From Paracrocinitomix sp039939375 (GTDB taxonomy: Bacteria; Bacteroidota; Bacteroidia; Flavobacteriales_D; Crocinitomicaceae), in NCBI GenBank assembly GCA_039939375.1, contig JBDVJO010000004.1:248001-312000 (forward strand): a DNA stretch of 64,000 nt. Direction: 5' to 3'. The translations under genes and the position numbers were made by a program. Positions 9,849 through 19,186 of this stretch are shown piece after piece. Position 1 is the stretch's first letter; the number at the start of each line of letters is the position of its first letter. The notes beneath the pieces were generated by a model, which saw only the letters and a list, made by a program, of their open reading frames with translations, was not told where the DNA came from and ran no database searches.

Positions 9849-9880
9849 GAGGCTTCTCAGTTTTGAGAGGCCTTTTTTTT
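9849..9880 (+). terminator. Rho-independent terminator after the ZU5-like lipoprotein
   Basis: An inverted repeat of AGGCTTCTCA and TGAGAGGCCT arms with a short T-rich loop is followed by a run of ten T. The T-run is on the plus strand only, so it ends the 8883-9821 transcript. It reaches the stop codon of the convergent rseP gene. Confidence 0.85.
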
Positions 9881-11205
9881 TACTCAAAGATCGCCTTATA
9901 AATATCATTTCCGTTGGCATAGATAACGAGCGCCAAAATGAAAATGAATCCAGCTACTTGAGCATACTCTAAAACTTTCTGATGCGGCGGTCTTCCCGTA
10001 ACCATTTCATATAACAAGAACATGATATGACCTCCATCCAAGGCAGGAATAGGCAAGAAATTCATAAATGCAAGTATCAAAGATATTAATGCTGTATTCG
10101 CCCAGAAAGATGGCCAGTGCCACTCTTTTTGAAACATTTTACCAAATGCACCAAATCCACCCATGCTGCTTGCTCCTTTTGAAGTGAACAAGAATTTTAA
10201 TTGAGCCCCGTAATCGTGTAAAGTCCAATAAGCTTTAGATATACCAGCAGGTATAGAAGCACCAAATGAATAATTTACCGTTTGAATATCTCTAATTGCT
10301 GATAATCGGTATTCGCTGATTGGAGCAACACCAATTGTCCCATTGGTATCTGTTTTCACATTCATTGAAAGAAGCTCTCCTGACCTATAAACATCTACTG
10401 TGATCTCTTCTTCCTTGTGGCTTTTAACCTCTTTAGCAAACTCATCCCAATAAACAATAGAATTTCCGTTAACCGCAACCACAGAATCACCATTCTCAAA
10501 TCCAGCTTCAATAGCCGCTCGACCTTCAACAACAGAATCTAAAACTGCATAAAACCTTGGCGTAAAGAAATCATCAGTTTTGAACATAGTATATTCAAAT
10601 TCTTCAGGAATCGAAATCTCCTCTTCAACTCCATTTTGGTGTTGCACATTTACCTTTTCTACTCCACGCAATAAAATCTGCATGTTAATATCTGTTTGAT
10701 CTTCAAGTATTTCACCATCTACTGTTAAAATTCGATCACCATCTTGAAAACCTAAAGATTCTAATTCCTCACCTACAGCAAACCCATGTGGCATATCATC
10801 AAACTTCACAATCTCTTCTCCCCATGCAAAAAGTACCATTGCATAAATTATAAAACCAACAATCAGGTTTACAACAATTCCACCTATCATGATGATTAAT
10901 CGTTGCCAGGCTGGTTTTGATCTGAATTCCCAAGGCTCGGGATCTTTTGCCATTTGCTCGGTATCCATTGATTCATCAATCATTCCTGAGATTTTCACAT
11001 AACCTCCTAATGGAATCCAACCTATCCCCCATTCTGTGTCCTTAATTTTTCTCTTGAACAATGAAAATTTCCAATCGAAAAACAGGTAAAATTTTTCTAC
11101 TCTAGTTTTAAATAAACGGGCAGGAATATAATGTCCGAACTCGTGAAGAACGATTAATATTGATAAACTTAAAATAAGCTGTCCTGCTTGTATTAGATAA
11201 TCCAT
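9880..11205 (-). CDS. rseP: RIP metalloprotease RseP (site-2 protease)
   Basis: An intramembrane zinc metalloprotease of 441 residues that cleaves transmembrane segments of anti-sigma factors and remnant signal peptides in the inner membrane. The zinc motif HEFGH is at residues 21-25 in the first transmembrane helix, and the second zinc-ligand motif LDGGH at 389-393 precedes the last helices. Between them lie two PDZ-like domains (about 125-290; GVEEEISIP and NGDSVVAVNGN are recognisable). Length and order fit bacterial RseP, with the second PDZ typical of the family. The gene is convergent with the lipoprotein gene. On its own strand a TATATTTG element sits 18 nt upstream of the ATG. An ECF sigma gene with a membrane partner is elsewhere in the window (43.2-44.1 kb) and could be a client, which is speculation. 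Confidence 0.95.
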   Translation of the reverse strand: MDYLIQAGQLILSLSILIVLHEFGHYIPARLFKTRVEKFYLFFDWKFSLFKRKIKDTEWGIGWIPLGGYVKISGMIDESMDTEQMAKDPEPWEFRSKPAWQRLIIMIGGIVVNLIVGFIIYAMVLFAWGEEIVKFDDMPHGFAVGEELESLGFQDGDRILTVDGEILEDQTDINMQILLRGVEKVNVQHQNGVEEEISIPEEFEYTMFKTDDFFTPRFYAVLDSVVEGRAAIEAGFENGDSVVAVNGNSIVYWDEFAKEVKSHKEEEITVDVYRSGELLSMNVKTDTNGTIGVAPISEYRLSAIRDIQTVNYSFGASIPAGISKAYWTLHDYGAQLKFLFTSKGASSMGGFGAFGKMFQKEWHWPSFWANTALISLILAFMNFLPIPALDGGHIMFLLYEMVTGRPPHQKVLEYAQVAGFIFILALVIYANGNDIYKAIFE

Positions 11206-11223
11206 TCAAAAAAATTTAGCGCT

Positions 11224-11231
11224 CAAATATA
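11224..11231 (-). promoter_or_regulatory. Bacteroidota -7 element TATATTTG for rseP
   Basis: Read on the minus strand, TATATTTG matches TAnnTTTG exactly and ends 18 nt upstream of the rseP ATG. No clear -33 TTG at the usual distance was verified. Confidence 0.55.
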
Positions 11232-11235
11232 CGGT

Positions 11236-11628
11236 TTATAAGTAGTCGTTTGTTCTGAAATATTGTGTTATTGCTTCTTTTAACAAATATTCTTGCTCTT
11301 TTGGTTGCAGGCTAGGCAGGTTTTCAACCTTTGTGAAATGTGGCCAACCATCATCATCTTCTTTTTCAAACTTATAGTATCCAAAAGGTTCTAGAATTGT
11401 ACAAATCGCAATATGCATCAAATTCATTTTTTCATCTTTTGAAAATTCTTCATAGCCTTTTCCAAGCTCCTGAATTCCAATTAACAATAAAATGGCATCC
11501 AACTCCATTCCTTCTCCAAACTTAGCCTCAATATCCTTCACTACGGCTTGGTATTCTATGATAACTTTATGATCCACAATAAACAGTTTGCTGTTTGCAA
11601 TTGCTTTGAACGCAATTAATTCGTGCAA
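11236..11628 (-). CDS. Conserved small protein of unknown function
   Basis: A soluble, mostly helical protein of up to 130 residues with no signal peptide, no transmembrane helix and no Cys pattern. I do not recognise a family beyond a feeling that it is conserved beside cvpA or rseP in Flavobacteriales. Notable stretches are FGEGMELDAILLLIG and PFGYYKFEKEDDDGWPHF. The start is uncertain. No ATG precedes residue 41. A TTG codon at 11628 gives the longest frame, but that TTG is also the end of a GAATTTTG promoter-like element on this strand, and a GTG at 11577 is the alternative. It is divergent from cvpA across a very short intergenic region and lies just upstream of rseP on the same strand, so the two may be co-transcribed. 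Confidence 0.65.
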   Translation of the reverse strand: MHELIAFKAIANSKLFIVDHKVIIEYQAVVKDIEAKFGEGMELDAILLLIGIQELGKGYEEFSKDEKMNLMHIAICTILEPFGYYKFEKEDDDGWPHFTKVENLPSLQPKEQEYLLKEAITQYFRTNDYL

Positions 11629-11638
11629 AATTCACAAT

Positions 11639-11646
11639 TATTTTTG
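11639..11646 (+). promoter_or_regulatory. -7 element TATTTTTG for cvpA, very close to the start
   Basis: TATTTTTG is an exact TAnnTTTG match and ends 6 nt before the ATG at 11653. A transcript initiated here would be nearly or fully leaderless, which also argues against the upstream GTG at 11623 as start. Confidence 0.6.
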
Positions 11647-11652
11647 TTCCAG

Positions 11653-12165
11653 ATGAATTATCTAGACATTTTATTATTTATTCCTCTAGTAATTGGTGCT
11701 TGGCGTGGATTTAAAAAAGGCTTTATTATCGAGCTATTCACTTTATTAGCCCTTTTAGTAGGGATTTACGCCGGAATCCATTTTTCAGATTTCATGTCAG
11801 ATATTTTGAAAGATAATCTAGGATTGAAGACCAAATATCTTCCGGCCATAGCTTTCACCATCACCTTTTTGGCTGTGGGTGCTATGGTGTTTTTTGGAGG
11901 TAAAATGCTAGAAAAAATGATCAAAGTGGTCGCCTTAGGTCCTATCAACAAAGCTGCAGGGGCAATTTTTGGATTGTTAAAGATGTTATTTATCTTGAGT
12001 GCTTTACTTGCAATCGTAGAATCAATAGATGAAAAAAATGATTTCTTCCCGCAAGATTTAAAAGACAACTCTCTGCTTTATCATCCGGTAAAAGCTACTG
12101 CCATGAATACAATTCCAGCGCTAAAAGAAAGTTTGTTGTTTAATAGAATCCACTTAAATTTGTGA
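11653..12165 (+). CDS. cvpA: CvpA family inner-membrane protein
   Basis: A 170-residue integral membrane protein of the CvpA/colicin V production family. Relatives matter for envelope integrity and bile-salt resistance in Proteobacteria. Four transmembrane helices are visible (about residues 5-20, 23-45, 60-80 and 95-120). The characteristic GAWRGFKKGF between helices 1 and 2 and GPINKAAGAIFGLLK before helix 4 identify the family. I chose ATG 11653 (MNYLDILLF). A longer frame from GTG 11623 would run through the promoter. The last 26 bp overlap the convergent OsmC gene. Neighbouring genes give no further clue about the role. Confidence 0.88.
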   Translation: MNYLDILLFIPLVIGAWRGFKKGFIIELFTLLALLVGIYAGIHFSDFMSDILKDNLGLKTKYLPAIAFTITFLAVGAMVFFGGKMLEKMIKVVALGPINKAAGAIFGLLKMLFILSALLAIVESIDEKNDFFPQDLKDNSLLYHPVKATAMNTIPALKESLLFNRIHLNL

Positions 12166-12553
12166 TCACCTTTAAGTCAGGTGATAAACTATTCGCTACC
12201 GGACATGCTTTGGCTAACTTTTCTATCAACCGGTAGTCTTCTACTGACAAATCGTTTTCTAAAAAATCAAAATTGATATGAATTTCAGCAATTCTTCTTG
12301 GTGAGGACGCCATTACTTTTTGAACATCACATTTCACATCACTTAAATCTCTGCCTTTCTTCGAAAAATTAATTCCGATAATGGTTAGCATACAAGAAGC
12401 CAAAGATGCTGCAACCATATCAGTAGGTGAGAACTTTTCACCTTTTCCGTTGTTATCTACAGGAGCATCTGTAACAATTTCACTACCTGATTTAAGATGG
12501 GTAGCCACTGTTCTTAGGGCTCCGGTATAAATTACTTCATAATTCTTATCCAT
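12140..12553 (-). CDS. OsmC family peroxiredoxin-like protein
   Basis: A 137-residue cytoplasmic protein of the OsmC/Ohr superfamily, which reduces organic hydroperoxides with a Cys pair. The two expected cysteines are present: the first in the ASLASCMLT helix (Cys54) and the second in KACPVANSL (Cys117). The central GEKFSPTDMVAASL motif is typical, and the length matches the family. It converges on cvpA with a 26-bp 3' overlap. OsmC and Ohr subtypes are hard to separate by eye, but the ACPVANSL form and the N-terminal strand order favour an OsmC/YhfA-like protein. Function is inferred from family knowledge. Confidence 0.9.
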   Translation of the reverse strand: MDKNYEVIYTGALRTVATHLKSGSEIVTDAPVDNNGKGEKFSPTDMVAASLASCMLTIIGINFSKKGRDLSDVKCDVQKVMASSPRRIAEIHINFDFLENDLSVEDYRLIEKLAKACPVANSLSPDLKVITNLSGFY

Positions 12554-12624
12554 AAATTTGAGTTCTAGCTATGAGATTTGTAAATTGTTTGTCAGTACGT
12601 TTCAAGTGAATCGTCTTTATTCAT

Positions 12625-12632
12625 TAAATTTG
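12625..12632 (+). promoter_or_regulatory. -7 element TAAATTTG, leaderless spacing
   Basis: TAAATTTG matches TAnnTTTG and ends 5 nt before the ATG at 12638. It makes the alternative GTG at 12632 an unlikely start. Confidence 0.6.
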
Positions 12633-12637
12633 TGCTA

Positions 12638-13366
12638 ATGTACAAAAGTTCGTTTTACATATTCATCCTTTTTTTTGCTTCTACGCTCAGTGCGCAGGAG
12701 GTGGATAATGGTGAAACCAAAACCTTGATGACAAGAGATTACTCGGTTGGATTAAATTTCAATACCAGCGGATGGGGATTTGGTTTTGACTATGGATGGC
12801 AAAAAACCTACAAATACAAGCAAACTGCCGGATTCACATGCACGAATATAAGGCACGAAAAGGAGCATAAAATTTATGGAGCACTAAGTAATTCAAAAGG
12901 ATATTATCTTGGAAAACTTGAATCTTTAGTCGCCTTCAGACCGCATTACGGTGGAAAACTTATCTTGTTCAAGGCCAAACGAGAAAATGGAATTGAAATC
13001 TCTGCTAAATGGAGCGCAGGCCCTTCATTTGGATTGGTTAAGCCCGTATATTTGAAAATTGATCAAATTAACAACAATGCTATAGATCAACGATATGATC
13101 CGGATGTCCATAATCCTGGTAATATTTCAGCGAGATCTTCTTGGTTCAAAGGTCTAGGAGAATCTAACATCAGAATTGGGGCCTTCTCTAAACTAGGCTT
13201 TGACTTTAATTTTGCAGCACTTAAAAATAGCATTAGTGGAGGAGAATTTGGAATAATGTTAGATTATTACCCAGGAAGAGAGATTGAGATTCTTCACAAC
13301 AATGACAATTCAAACTTTTACGCAGCCTTGTACCTACAATTTAATTTAGGCCAACGACTTTATTAG
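12638..13366 (+). CDS. Predicted outer-membrane beta-barrel protein upstream of lipA
   Basis: A 242-residue exported protein. A signal peptide (about 1-19, cleavage after LSAQ-like SAQ) is followed by strands rich in Gly and aromatic residues (GLNFNTSGWGFGFDYGW, IYGALSNSKGYYLG). It ends in an aromatic residue (NLGQRLY), as outer-membrane barrels usually do. By strand number it would be a small barrel of 8-10 strands. I have the impression of related proteins beside lipA in other Bacteroidota, but no function is known to me. It is 2 bp upstream of lipA, so the two share a transcript. The start ATG 12638 is preferred over GTG 12632 because the promoter element ends at 12632. Confidence 0.8.
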   Translation: MYKSSFYIFILFFASTLSAQEVDNGETKTLMTRDYSVGLNFNTSGWGFGFDYGWQKTYKYKQTAGFTCTNIRHEKEHKIYGALSNSKGYYLGKLESLVAFRPHYGGKLILFKAKRENGIEISAKWSAGPSFGLVKPVYLKIDQINNNAIDQRYDPDVHNPGNISARSSWFKGLGESNIRIGAFSKLGFDFNFAALKNSISGGEFGIMLDYYPGREIEILHNNDNSNFYAALYLQFNLGQRLY

Positions 13367-13368
13367 CA

Positions 13369-14247
13369 ATGGAAACTTTAGAGAAAGATACAGAATTTAA
13401 CACCGTTAGAATCAAAAAACCGAAGTGGCTTAGAGTAAAACTCCCTACGGGAGAGAATTACAAAAAAGTGCGTTCATTGGTTGATGAGCACAAGCTTCAC
13501 ACTATTTGCGAAAGTGGTAACTGTCCAAACATGGGTGAATGTTGGGGAGAAGGAACAGCAACTTTCATGATTTTAGGAAATATCTGTACAAGATCTTGTG
13601 GTTTTTGTGCTGTAAATACGGGAAAACCTCTTGAAGTTGACATGTTTGAACCCGCAAAAGTAGCGCAATCAGTGAAATTGATGGAAGTGAAACATGCGGT
13701 TATCACGTCTGTTGATAGAGATGATTTAGAAGATGGAGGAGCAGATATTTGGGTGGCTACAGTTAAATCGATCCGCAGAAAAAGTCCAGGAACAACAATG
13801 GAGACTTTGATTCCTGATTTTGGAGGGAAATGGCAGAATCTGCAAAAAATCATTGATGTTGCTCCAGAAGTTGTTTCTCATAATTTAGAAACAGTAAGAA
13901 GATTGACAAAGCAAGTACGTATCCAAGCTAAATACGACAGAAGTTTAGAAGTTTTAATGCGTCTGAAAAAAGGCGGAATGAAAACCAAATCTGGTGTTAT
14001 GCTCGGTCTCGGAGAAACTGAAGAAGAAGTTTATGAAACAATTGATGATTTAGCTGGCATTAATGTGGATATCTTGACTTTAGGGCAGTATTTGCAGCCT
14101 ACACCTAAACATTTACCAGTTGCTGAATTTATCACGCCTCAAAAATTTGATGAGTATAGAGAATATGCGTTAAATAAAGGATTTAGATTTGTTGAAAGTG
14201 GTCCCTTAGTGCGTTCTTCTTACCATGCTGAAAAGCACCTATTCTAA
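13369..14247 (+). CDS. lipA: Lipoyl synthase LipA
   Basis: A radical SAM enzyme that inserts two sulfurs into protein-bound octanoyl groups to make lipoyl cofactors for 2-oxoacid dehydrogenases and the glycine cleavage system. Both clusters can be read: the auxiliary cluster ligands Cys47, Cys52 and Cys58 (CESGNCPNMGEC), and the SAM cluster CxxxCxxC at Cys73, Cys77 and Cys80 (CTRSCGFC). The C-terminal RSSYHA motif provides the Ser ligand of the auxiliary cluster. The length of 292 residues is normal. The gene starts 2 bp after the preceding outer-membrane protein gene. The 175 bp that follow hold no gene I can support. Confidence 0.97.
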   Translation: METLEKDTEFNTVRIKKPKWLRVKLPTGENYKKVRSLVDEHKLHTICESGNCPNMGECWGEGTATFMILGNICTRSCGFCAVNTGKPLEVDMFEPAKVAQSVKLMEVKHAVITSVDRDDLEDGGADIWVATVKSIRRKSPGTTMETLIPDFGGKWQNLQKIIDVAPEVVSHNLETVRRLTKQVRIQAKYDRSLEVLMRLKKGGMKTKSGVMLGLGETEEEVYETIDDLAGINVDILTLGQYLQPTPKHLPVAEFITPQKFDEYREYALNKGFRFVESGPLVRSSYHAEKHLF

Positions 14248-14422
14248 GGTATTTAAGCCTTAAACTGAATTCTTTTTAGGTGAAGATTGCAGATTCATCT
14301 GTTAATTCACATTTTAGATGTGTATAAAAAAGAGTTTAATTGACCTAAAAATTTGAATTCGTTTTAAGAACTTCTTAGTATATTAGGCGCTAGAAAAAAT
14401 CGTCCAGTCGAAAAATTACAAT

Positions 14423-17400
14423 ATGAAAAAGAATTTAATTCTATTAGGAACTTTGCCAATTGCTTTATTAGCAGGTACTTTAGTTCTAAATTCTTCAGAT
14501 AACTCTGAAGGAACATATCAAACAAGAAGTACTTCTAAATTAGCCGAGACAAACTCAGCTCAAGGTATGCTTGAGTACTATGATTTGTTAAGAGGTGAAT
14601 ATACCAGAGAAGATTATTTAAGAGTAGTTGAAGAAGCTAAAGCTATTCCTGAAAATAGATCTATTCTAACTTGGGATTCTCACGGACCTGATAATATAGG
14701 TGGCAGAACTAGAGCTATTTTAATTGACAAAAATGATTTTACTCATATCTACGCCGGATCTGTATCTGGTGGTTTATATGAATCAACAGATAGAGCTAAT
14801 TTCTGGAAACCTGTTGAGCAGTTTAGTGAAAACTTAGCAATTTCATCAATGTGCCAAACAATGGATGGTACAATCTATGTTGCTACTGGACATGAAAGAG
14901 AGCAATCAGGAGGTTCACAGCAAGCCTTTGATTCTGGAGCCAACGGAAACGGAGTTTATGTAAAAAATTCAGACGGGTCATTTTCGCAGATCGCAGGAAC
15001 ATCAGGCTTTTCTTATATAAACGAAGTTGTAGCAGATACAGTTGATAATTTGGTTTGGATGGCTACTTCGGGTGGATTAATAAAATACGACCCAAATGAC
15101 GGAAGTCTAACCACAACCCATAACGGAATGAGCGGAGGAACTTTGACTTCTTGTAGAGCAGTAGCAACTTCGCCTGACGGAGAAATTATTGTTGCAGCAA
15201 TGGCATCAAACGATACTTATATCTCACTGGATGGTGGAAATAACTTTTTTGATGCAACAGAAACTAACTCACCAATTCCAGGAAATCTAGCTTTAGTGGA
15301 ATATACAGTGTCTCATGAAAAAGATGAAAACGGTAATTATTACGTTTATGCCGTAGCGACTACAAGTTCTACAGCTCCAAGTTATTTGAGAGGAGTTTAT
15401 ATGTCTGCGAATAACGGAGTTGATTGGTCTCAAATTGCTCCGCAAAACAATCAACAACCTGGTTCTTTTTCACCGTTTTCAACTGGAGGTGGTTCAGGAC
15501 AAGGTTATTATAATGTGATTATCTCAGCAGTCAAAGGAAACCCAAAGAAAGTTCTATTGGGTGGAATTGATACTTATTCTTGGGCTACTACGGGTAACTG
15601 GACACAATTATCACAATGGTTTTTACCTCCACAATCCCCTCAATATGTACATGCTGACAACCATGAAATGCAGTGGGATAAGTATGGTCGATTATATATT
15701 GGAAATGATGGTGGAATCCAAATTTCTGATGATGGTGGACAATCATTTTTCCCTGCTAACAGAGGTTACAATGCAACTCAATTCTACGCTATTGGAGCAT
15801 CAGCACATGGAGATGTAATTGGTGGTACTCAAGATAACGGTTCGCTCTCTAATTACCATGACAACACTACTTGGCATGAGTTTGAAGAGGTAAGTGGTGG
15901 TGACGGATTCTCTGCAGAGATTTCTTTTATTAACAGAAATATTTTATTCTCTTCAATTTATTATGGTGCTATTTTTAGATCAGCTGATAGAGGAGAAAAT
16001 TCATCTTTATTTGTTCCTTCTGAATTTCAAGCAAGCACTGCCAACTTTAACTTAGGTTGTACACCTGGTGCAACAACTGGAGGATGCGGACAATTCTTCA
16101 CAAACATGAAACTATGGGAAAATCCAAACGATTTGAATTCTACAGATACAATAGCTTATATTCCTTCGCAAGGTTACTCAGCAGGAGAAACTGTATTGAT
16201 ACCTTCAATGACGACTCAAATCAATATTGAATACGTTACTCCAACTGATTTAACATATGATGATACGTTAGCATTCAATGCTGGATTAACTACAGATGAT
16301 TCTTTAGTTACTTCAGCTGTACCTTCTAACGATTATAACTTAGCTGTATTCCCTTATACAATCACTTTTGGAGCACATCCATTACAACCTGGTGATTCAG
16401 TTTACTTCACTACGCTGGATACAACTATTGAAGTGTTATCTGTTCAAACGATTGACCATTATTATGGAACAAATTCTAACGAGCCAGGAGAAGTTGTTGA
16501 CATGGGTAACGAACCAGAAATCTACGGAGTATCTTGGGATACTCTAAAGGTTCAAGATACTTACCAATCATGGATGGCAATAGGTTTAGGTGCTGGTCAA
16601 GGAGTATGGCTTACAAGAAATGCCTTAAGATTTTCTGCATCTGCTGATGAATGGTTTAAAGTTGTTGATGGAATCGGACAAGTTGCTACTATGGAATTCT
16701 CTCAAGATGGAGAGCATTTATTTATTGGTACTTGGGGTGGTTCATTGTACAGATTAAGTGGTTTGGCTGGAGTTTACTCTCCTGCTAAAGTTGATGACCC
16801 TGCAAACGGTGTAATCGCTGATACTTTAATTGACTTAAACGGATTAGGAACAGTTCAAACTTCATTGACAAACTTAGGGAACTTCGGTTCTCCTGTTACA
16901 GGAATAGCTGTTGAAGCTGATCCTTCGCATGTAGTAATCACCTTAGGTAATTATGCTGGATCAGGTAAAGTAAGAGAATCAACAGATGCCTTAGGTTCTT
17001 CAAACAGTTCTTTCTCTGCTGCAACAGGTAACTTACCTACAGGACTACCTTGTTACTCAGTAGTTATGGTAGATCCTTCTACTTGGGTAGTTGGAACTGA
17101 TTTAGGAATTTATATTACTGAAAATGGTGGTTCTTCTTGGGAAAATGCTTCTGGTAAAATTGGAAACACTCCTGTATTTGATATGAAAATTAACTGGAGA
17201 ACATATAACGAAGGATGTTTAAGACCAAATGAAGTTTATGCTGGTACTCATGGTAGAGGAATCTGGTCATCAGCTGACTACTTAGGTTTACCTTCTGATC
17301 AAGATAACTTACAAAACAGTAAATTTATCTCTAACATTAACGTTTACCCTAACCCGGTAAATGATTACGGAACAATTGCTTTCTCATTAGAAGAAGCGTC

Positions 17401-17581
17401 AAATGTTAGTGTTCAAATTTTCAACTTAAGCGGACAAGTAGTTAGAGAAATTTCTCAAAACTCAATGGCTGCAGGTAACAATAATGTTAAGTTTGATGTA
17501 AATGACCTTCCTAAAGGAGCATATATCATCAGATTAACTGCTGGTGACAAAATTGAAACAAGCAAGTTTATCAAACATTAA
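14423..17581 (+). CDS. Large secreted beta-propeller protein with T9SS type A sorting domain
   Basis: A 1052-residue protein exported by Sec and then by type IX secretion. The N-terminal signal peptide (about 1-22) is followed by a pro-region and a repeated propeller of the sortilin/BNR type. Recognisable blades contain IYAGSVSGGLYES, YISLDGGNNFFD, LYIGNDGGIQISDDGG and IYITENGGSSWENASG. The last 80 residues are a typical type A sorting domain: VYPNPVNDYG, IFNLSGQVV, LPKGAYIIRL and a basic end KFIKH. Such domains are cleaved as the protein is attached to the cell surface or released. An insertion (about 545-720) breaks the propeller with strands rich in Asp and Thr. The protein may be an adhesin or hydrolase scaffold; no catalytic residues can be assigned. 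It stands alone between a 175-bp gap and a terminator. Confidence 0.9.
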   Translation: MKKNLILLGTLPIALLAGTLVLNSSDNSEGTYQTRSTSKLAETNSAQGMLEYYDLLRGEYTREDYLRVVEEAKAIPENRSILTWDSHGPDNIGGRTRAILIDKNDFTHIYAGSVSGGLYESTDRANFWKPVEQFSENLAISSMCQTMDGTIYVATGHEREQSGGSQQAFDSGANGNGVYVKNSDGSFSQIAGTSGFSYINEVVADTVDNLVWMATSGGLIKYDPNDGSLTTTHNGMSGGTLTSCRAVATSPDGEIIVAAMASNDTYISLDGGNNFFDATETNSPIPGNLALVEYTVSHEKDENGNYYVYAVATTSSTAPSYLRGVYMSANNGVDWSQIAPQNNQQPGSFSPFSTGGGSGQGYYNVIISAVKGNPKKVLLGGIDTYSWATTGNWTQLSQWFLPPQSPQYVHADNHEMQWDKYGRLYIGNDGGIQISDDGGQSFFPANRGYNATQFYAIGASAHGDVIGGTQDNGSLSNYHDNTTWHEFEEVSGGDGFSAEISFINRNILFSSIYYGAIFRSADRGENSSLFVPSEFQASTANFNLGCTPGATTGGCGQFFTNMKLWENPNDLNSTDTIAYIPSQGYSAGETVLIPSMTTQINIEYVTPTDLTYDDTLAFNAGLTTDDSLVTSAVPSNDYNLAVFPYTITFGAHPLQPGDSVYFTTLDTTIEVLSVQTIDHYYGTNSNEPGEVVDMGNEPEIYGVSWDTLKVQDTYQSWMAIGLGAGQGVWLTRNALRFSASADEWFKVVDGIGQVATMEFSQDGEHLFIGTWGGSLYRLSGLAGVYSPAKVDDPANGVIADTLIDLNGLGTVQTSLTNLGNFGSPVTGIAVEADPSHVVITLGNYAGSGKVRESTDALGSSNSSFSAATGNLPTGLPCYSVVMVDPSTWVVGTDLGIYITENGGSSWENASGKIGNTPVFDMKINWRTYNEGCLRPNEVYAGTHGRGIWSSADYLGLPSDQDNLQNSKFISNINVYPNPVNDYGTIAFSLEEASNVSVQIFNLSGQVVREISQNSMAAGNNNVKFDVNDLPKGAYIIRLTAGDKIETSKFIKH

Positions 17582-17593
17582 TAAATAATATTC

Positions 17594-17630
17594 AAAAAAA
17601 AAGGTTGGCCTGAGGTCAACCTTTTTTTTT
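17594..17630 (+). terminator. Bidirectional-looking terminator after the T9SS type A protein
   Basis: GGTTGGCC and GGTCAACC arms with a TGA loop are flanked by nine A and ten T. It separates the secreted protein gene from the glycosyltransferase operon. Confidence 0.88.
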
Positions 17631-17665
17631 GCACTTTTGTAAGGAAAAGCCCCTATTTACGACTT

Positions 17666-19186
17666 ATGGTTTTAACGAAACTTGTGAGCTTATCAATTCT
17701 TATAATTTTTGCCCTGTGCATGGGATTTATCTTTGTATATAGCCTTGTACAGCTAAGTCTCATCTTTAACTATATCCGCTCCAAAAAGAAGAAAGGACAT
17801 AATACCAAAAATCTAACTGAAAAAGAATTACCTATAGTCACCATCCAACTTCCTGTTTACAACGAGCTGTATGTGGTGGAAAGATTAATAGAGTGCGTCT
17901 GTCAATTTGATTATCCTAAAGATAAATTAGAAATTCAGGTTCTGGATGATTCTACAGACGAGTCGGTTGAAATTATTGCAGCAAAAGTGAAGTTGCATCA
18001 ATTACAAGGAATCGATATTCAACACGTTAGAAGAAAAAAACGCACAGGCTTCAAGGCAGGTGCGCTTAAATATGGTACATCAATTTGTAAAGGTGAATTT
18101 ATTGCCATATTTGACGCCGACTTCTTACCCAACAAAGATTTTTTAATTCAAGCACTTCCCTATTTTGAAAATAACGAAATTGGAGTAGTTCAATCTAAAT
18201 GGGAGTATACCAATGAAGACTACTCTTTCTTAACCAAAGTTCAAGCTTTTGGTTTAAATGCCCATTTCACAATTGAACAAGTCGGAAGAAATTTTGGTGA
18301 CCATTTTATAAACTTTAACGGAACTGCTGGTATTTGGCGCAAGTCATGTATAGAAGATGCCGGTGGATGGCAATCAGACACCTTAACAGAAGACCTAGAC
18401 TTAAGCTATAGAGCGCAATTGAATAAATGGAAATTTATTTATCTTGAAGATTTAGGTTCTCCCTCTGAACTCCCTGTGGAAATAAACGCTCTTAAAGCCC
18501 AGCAATTCAGATGGACAAAAGGAGCTGCAGAATGTGTGCGAAAAAATCTTTGGAAGGTTCTTACCTCTAAAAACGTTGGATTAAAAACTAAAATTCATGC
18601 CAGCTTCCACTTAATGAACAGTAGTATTTTTCTTTTTATCATTACGTTGAGTCTGCTCAGTCTTCCTCTAATCTTAGTAAAACCACTTTATACGGAGTTT
18701 GATTTGATATTAAAACTATCTTCAATTTTCATGCTTTCTTGGGCAATTTTAGGATTGTTTTATTGGGTATCATTTTCATACGGGAAACCAAAAAAAACTA
18801 AATTAATAGGTGCTTTCTTTTGGAAATTCCCTTTGTTTTTAAGCATCTCAATGGGACTTGGACTACACAATGCTCTGGCCGTAATTGAAGGGTATGTTGG
18901 AAAAAAGAGTCCATTCATTAGAACACCGAAATTTAATATTCAAGGAAAATCTGATAAATGGGAGAACAATAAATACAATGTAAAAAAAGTAGGGCTCTTA
19001 ACTTACTTTGAAGGATTGCTTTTACTGTATTTTATTTTTACATTTAAAGTTGCCATTGAATATCAAGACTTTGGCATGATGCCCTTATTATTATTTTTAA
19101 TCGTTGGATATGGAACTGTGTTTTTTAGCTCTATATTCCACTGGAAAAGATCATCCAAAACGGTGAGTTATGGGCAAGCTTATTAG
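17666..19186 (+). CDS. Processive-type family 2 glycosyltransferase, membrane bound
   Basis: A 506-residue glycosyltransferase of the cellulose synthase/ceramide glucosyltransferase-like branch of GT2, acting at the inner face of the cytoplasmic membrane. One N-terminal transmembrane helix (about 5-30) precedes the catalytic domain. That domain shows the substrate loop ending in VLDDSTDES, the DxD motif in FDADFLP (about 149-155), TEDLDLSYR (about 240) and QQFRW (about 279-283), the QxxRW signature of processive enzymes. Four or five transmembrane helices follow (about 310-500). No PilZ domain is present. It is the first gene of a four-gene operon whose other members are exported or in the outer membrane. 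This suggests that its product is delivered across the envelope. Sugar donor and acceptor cannot be told from the sequence. Confidence 0.88.
   Translation: MVLTKLVSLSILIIFALCMGFIFVYSLVQLSLIFNYIRSKKKKGHNTKNLTEKELPIVTIQLPVYNELYVVERLIECVCQFDYPKDKLEIQVLDDSTDESVEIIAAKVKLHQLQGIDIQHVRRKKRTGFKAGALKYGTSICKGEFIAIFDADFLPNKDFLIQALPYFENNEIGVVQSKWEYTNEDYSFLTKVQAFGLNAHFTIEQVGRNFGDHFINFNGTAGIWRKSCIEDAGGWQSDTLTEDLDLSYRAQLNKWKFIYLEDLGSPSELPVEINALKAQQFRWTKGAAECVRKNLWKVLTSKNVGLKTKIHASFHLMNSSIFLFIITLSLLSLPLILVKPLYTEFDLILKLSSIFMLSWAILGLFYWVSFSYGKPKKTKLIGAFFWKFPLFLSISMGLGLHNALAVIEGYVGKKSPFIRTPKFNIQGKSDKWENNKYNVKKVGLLTYFEGLLLLYFIFTFKVAIEYQDFGMMPLLLFLIVGYGTVFFSSIFHWKRSSKTVSYGQAY

Noticed and set aside
14248..14422. 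Search for a gene or RNA in the 175-bp gap after lipA
   Set aside because: No open frame, promoter match or convincing hairpin; only a weak five-base inverted repeat near 14246-14262.
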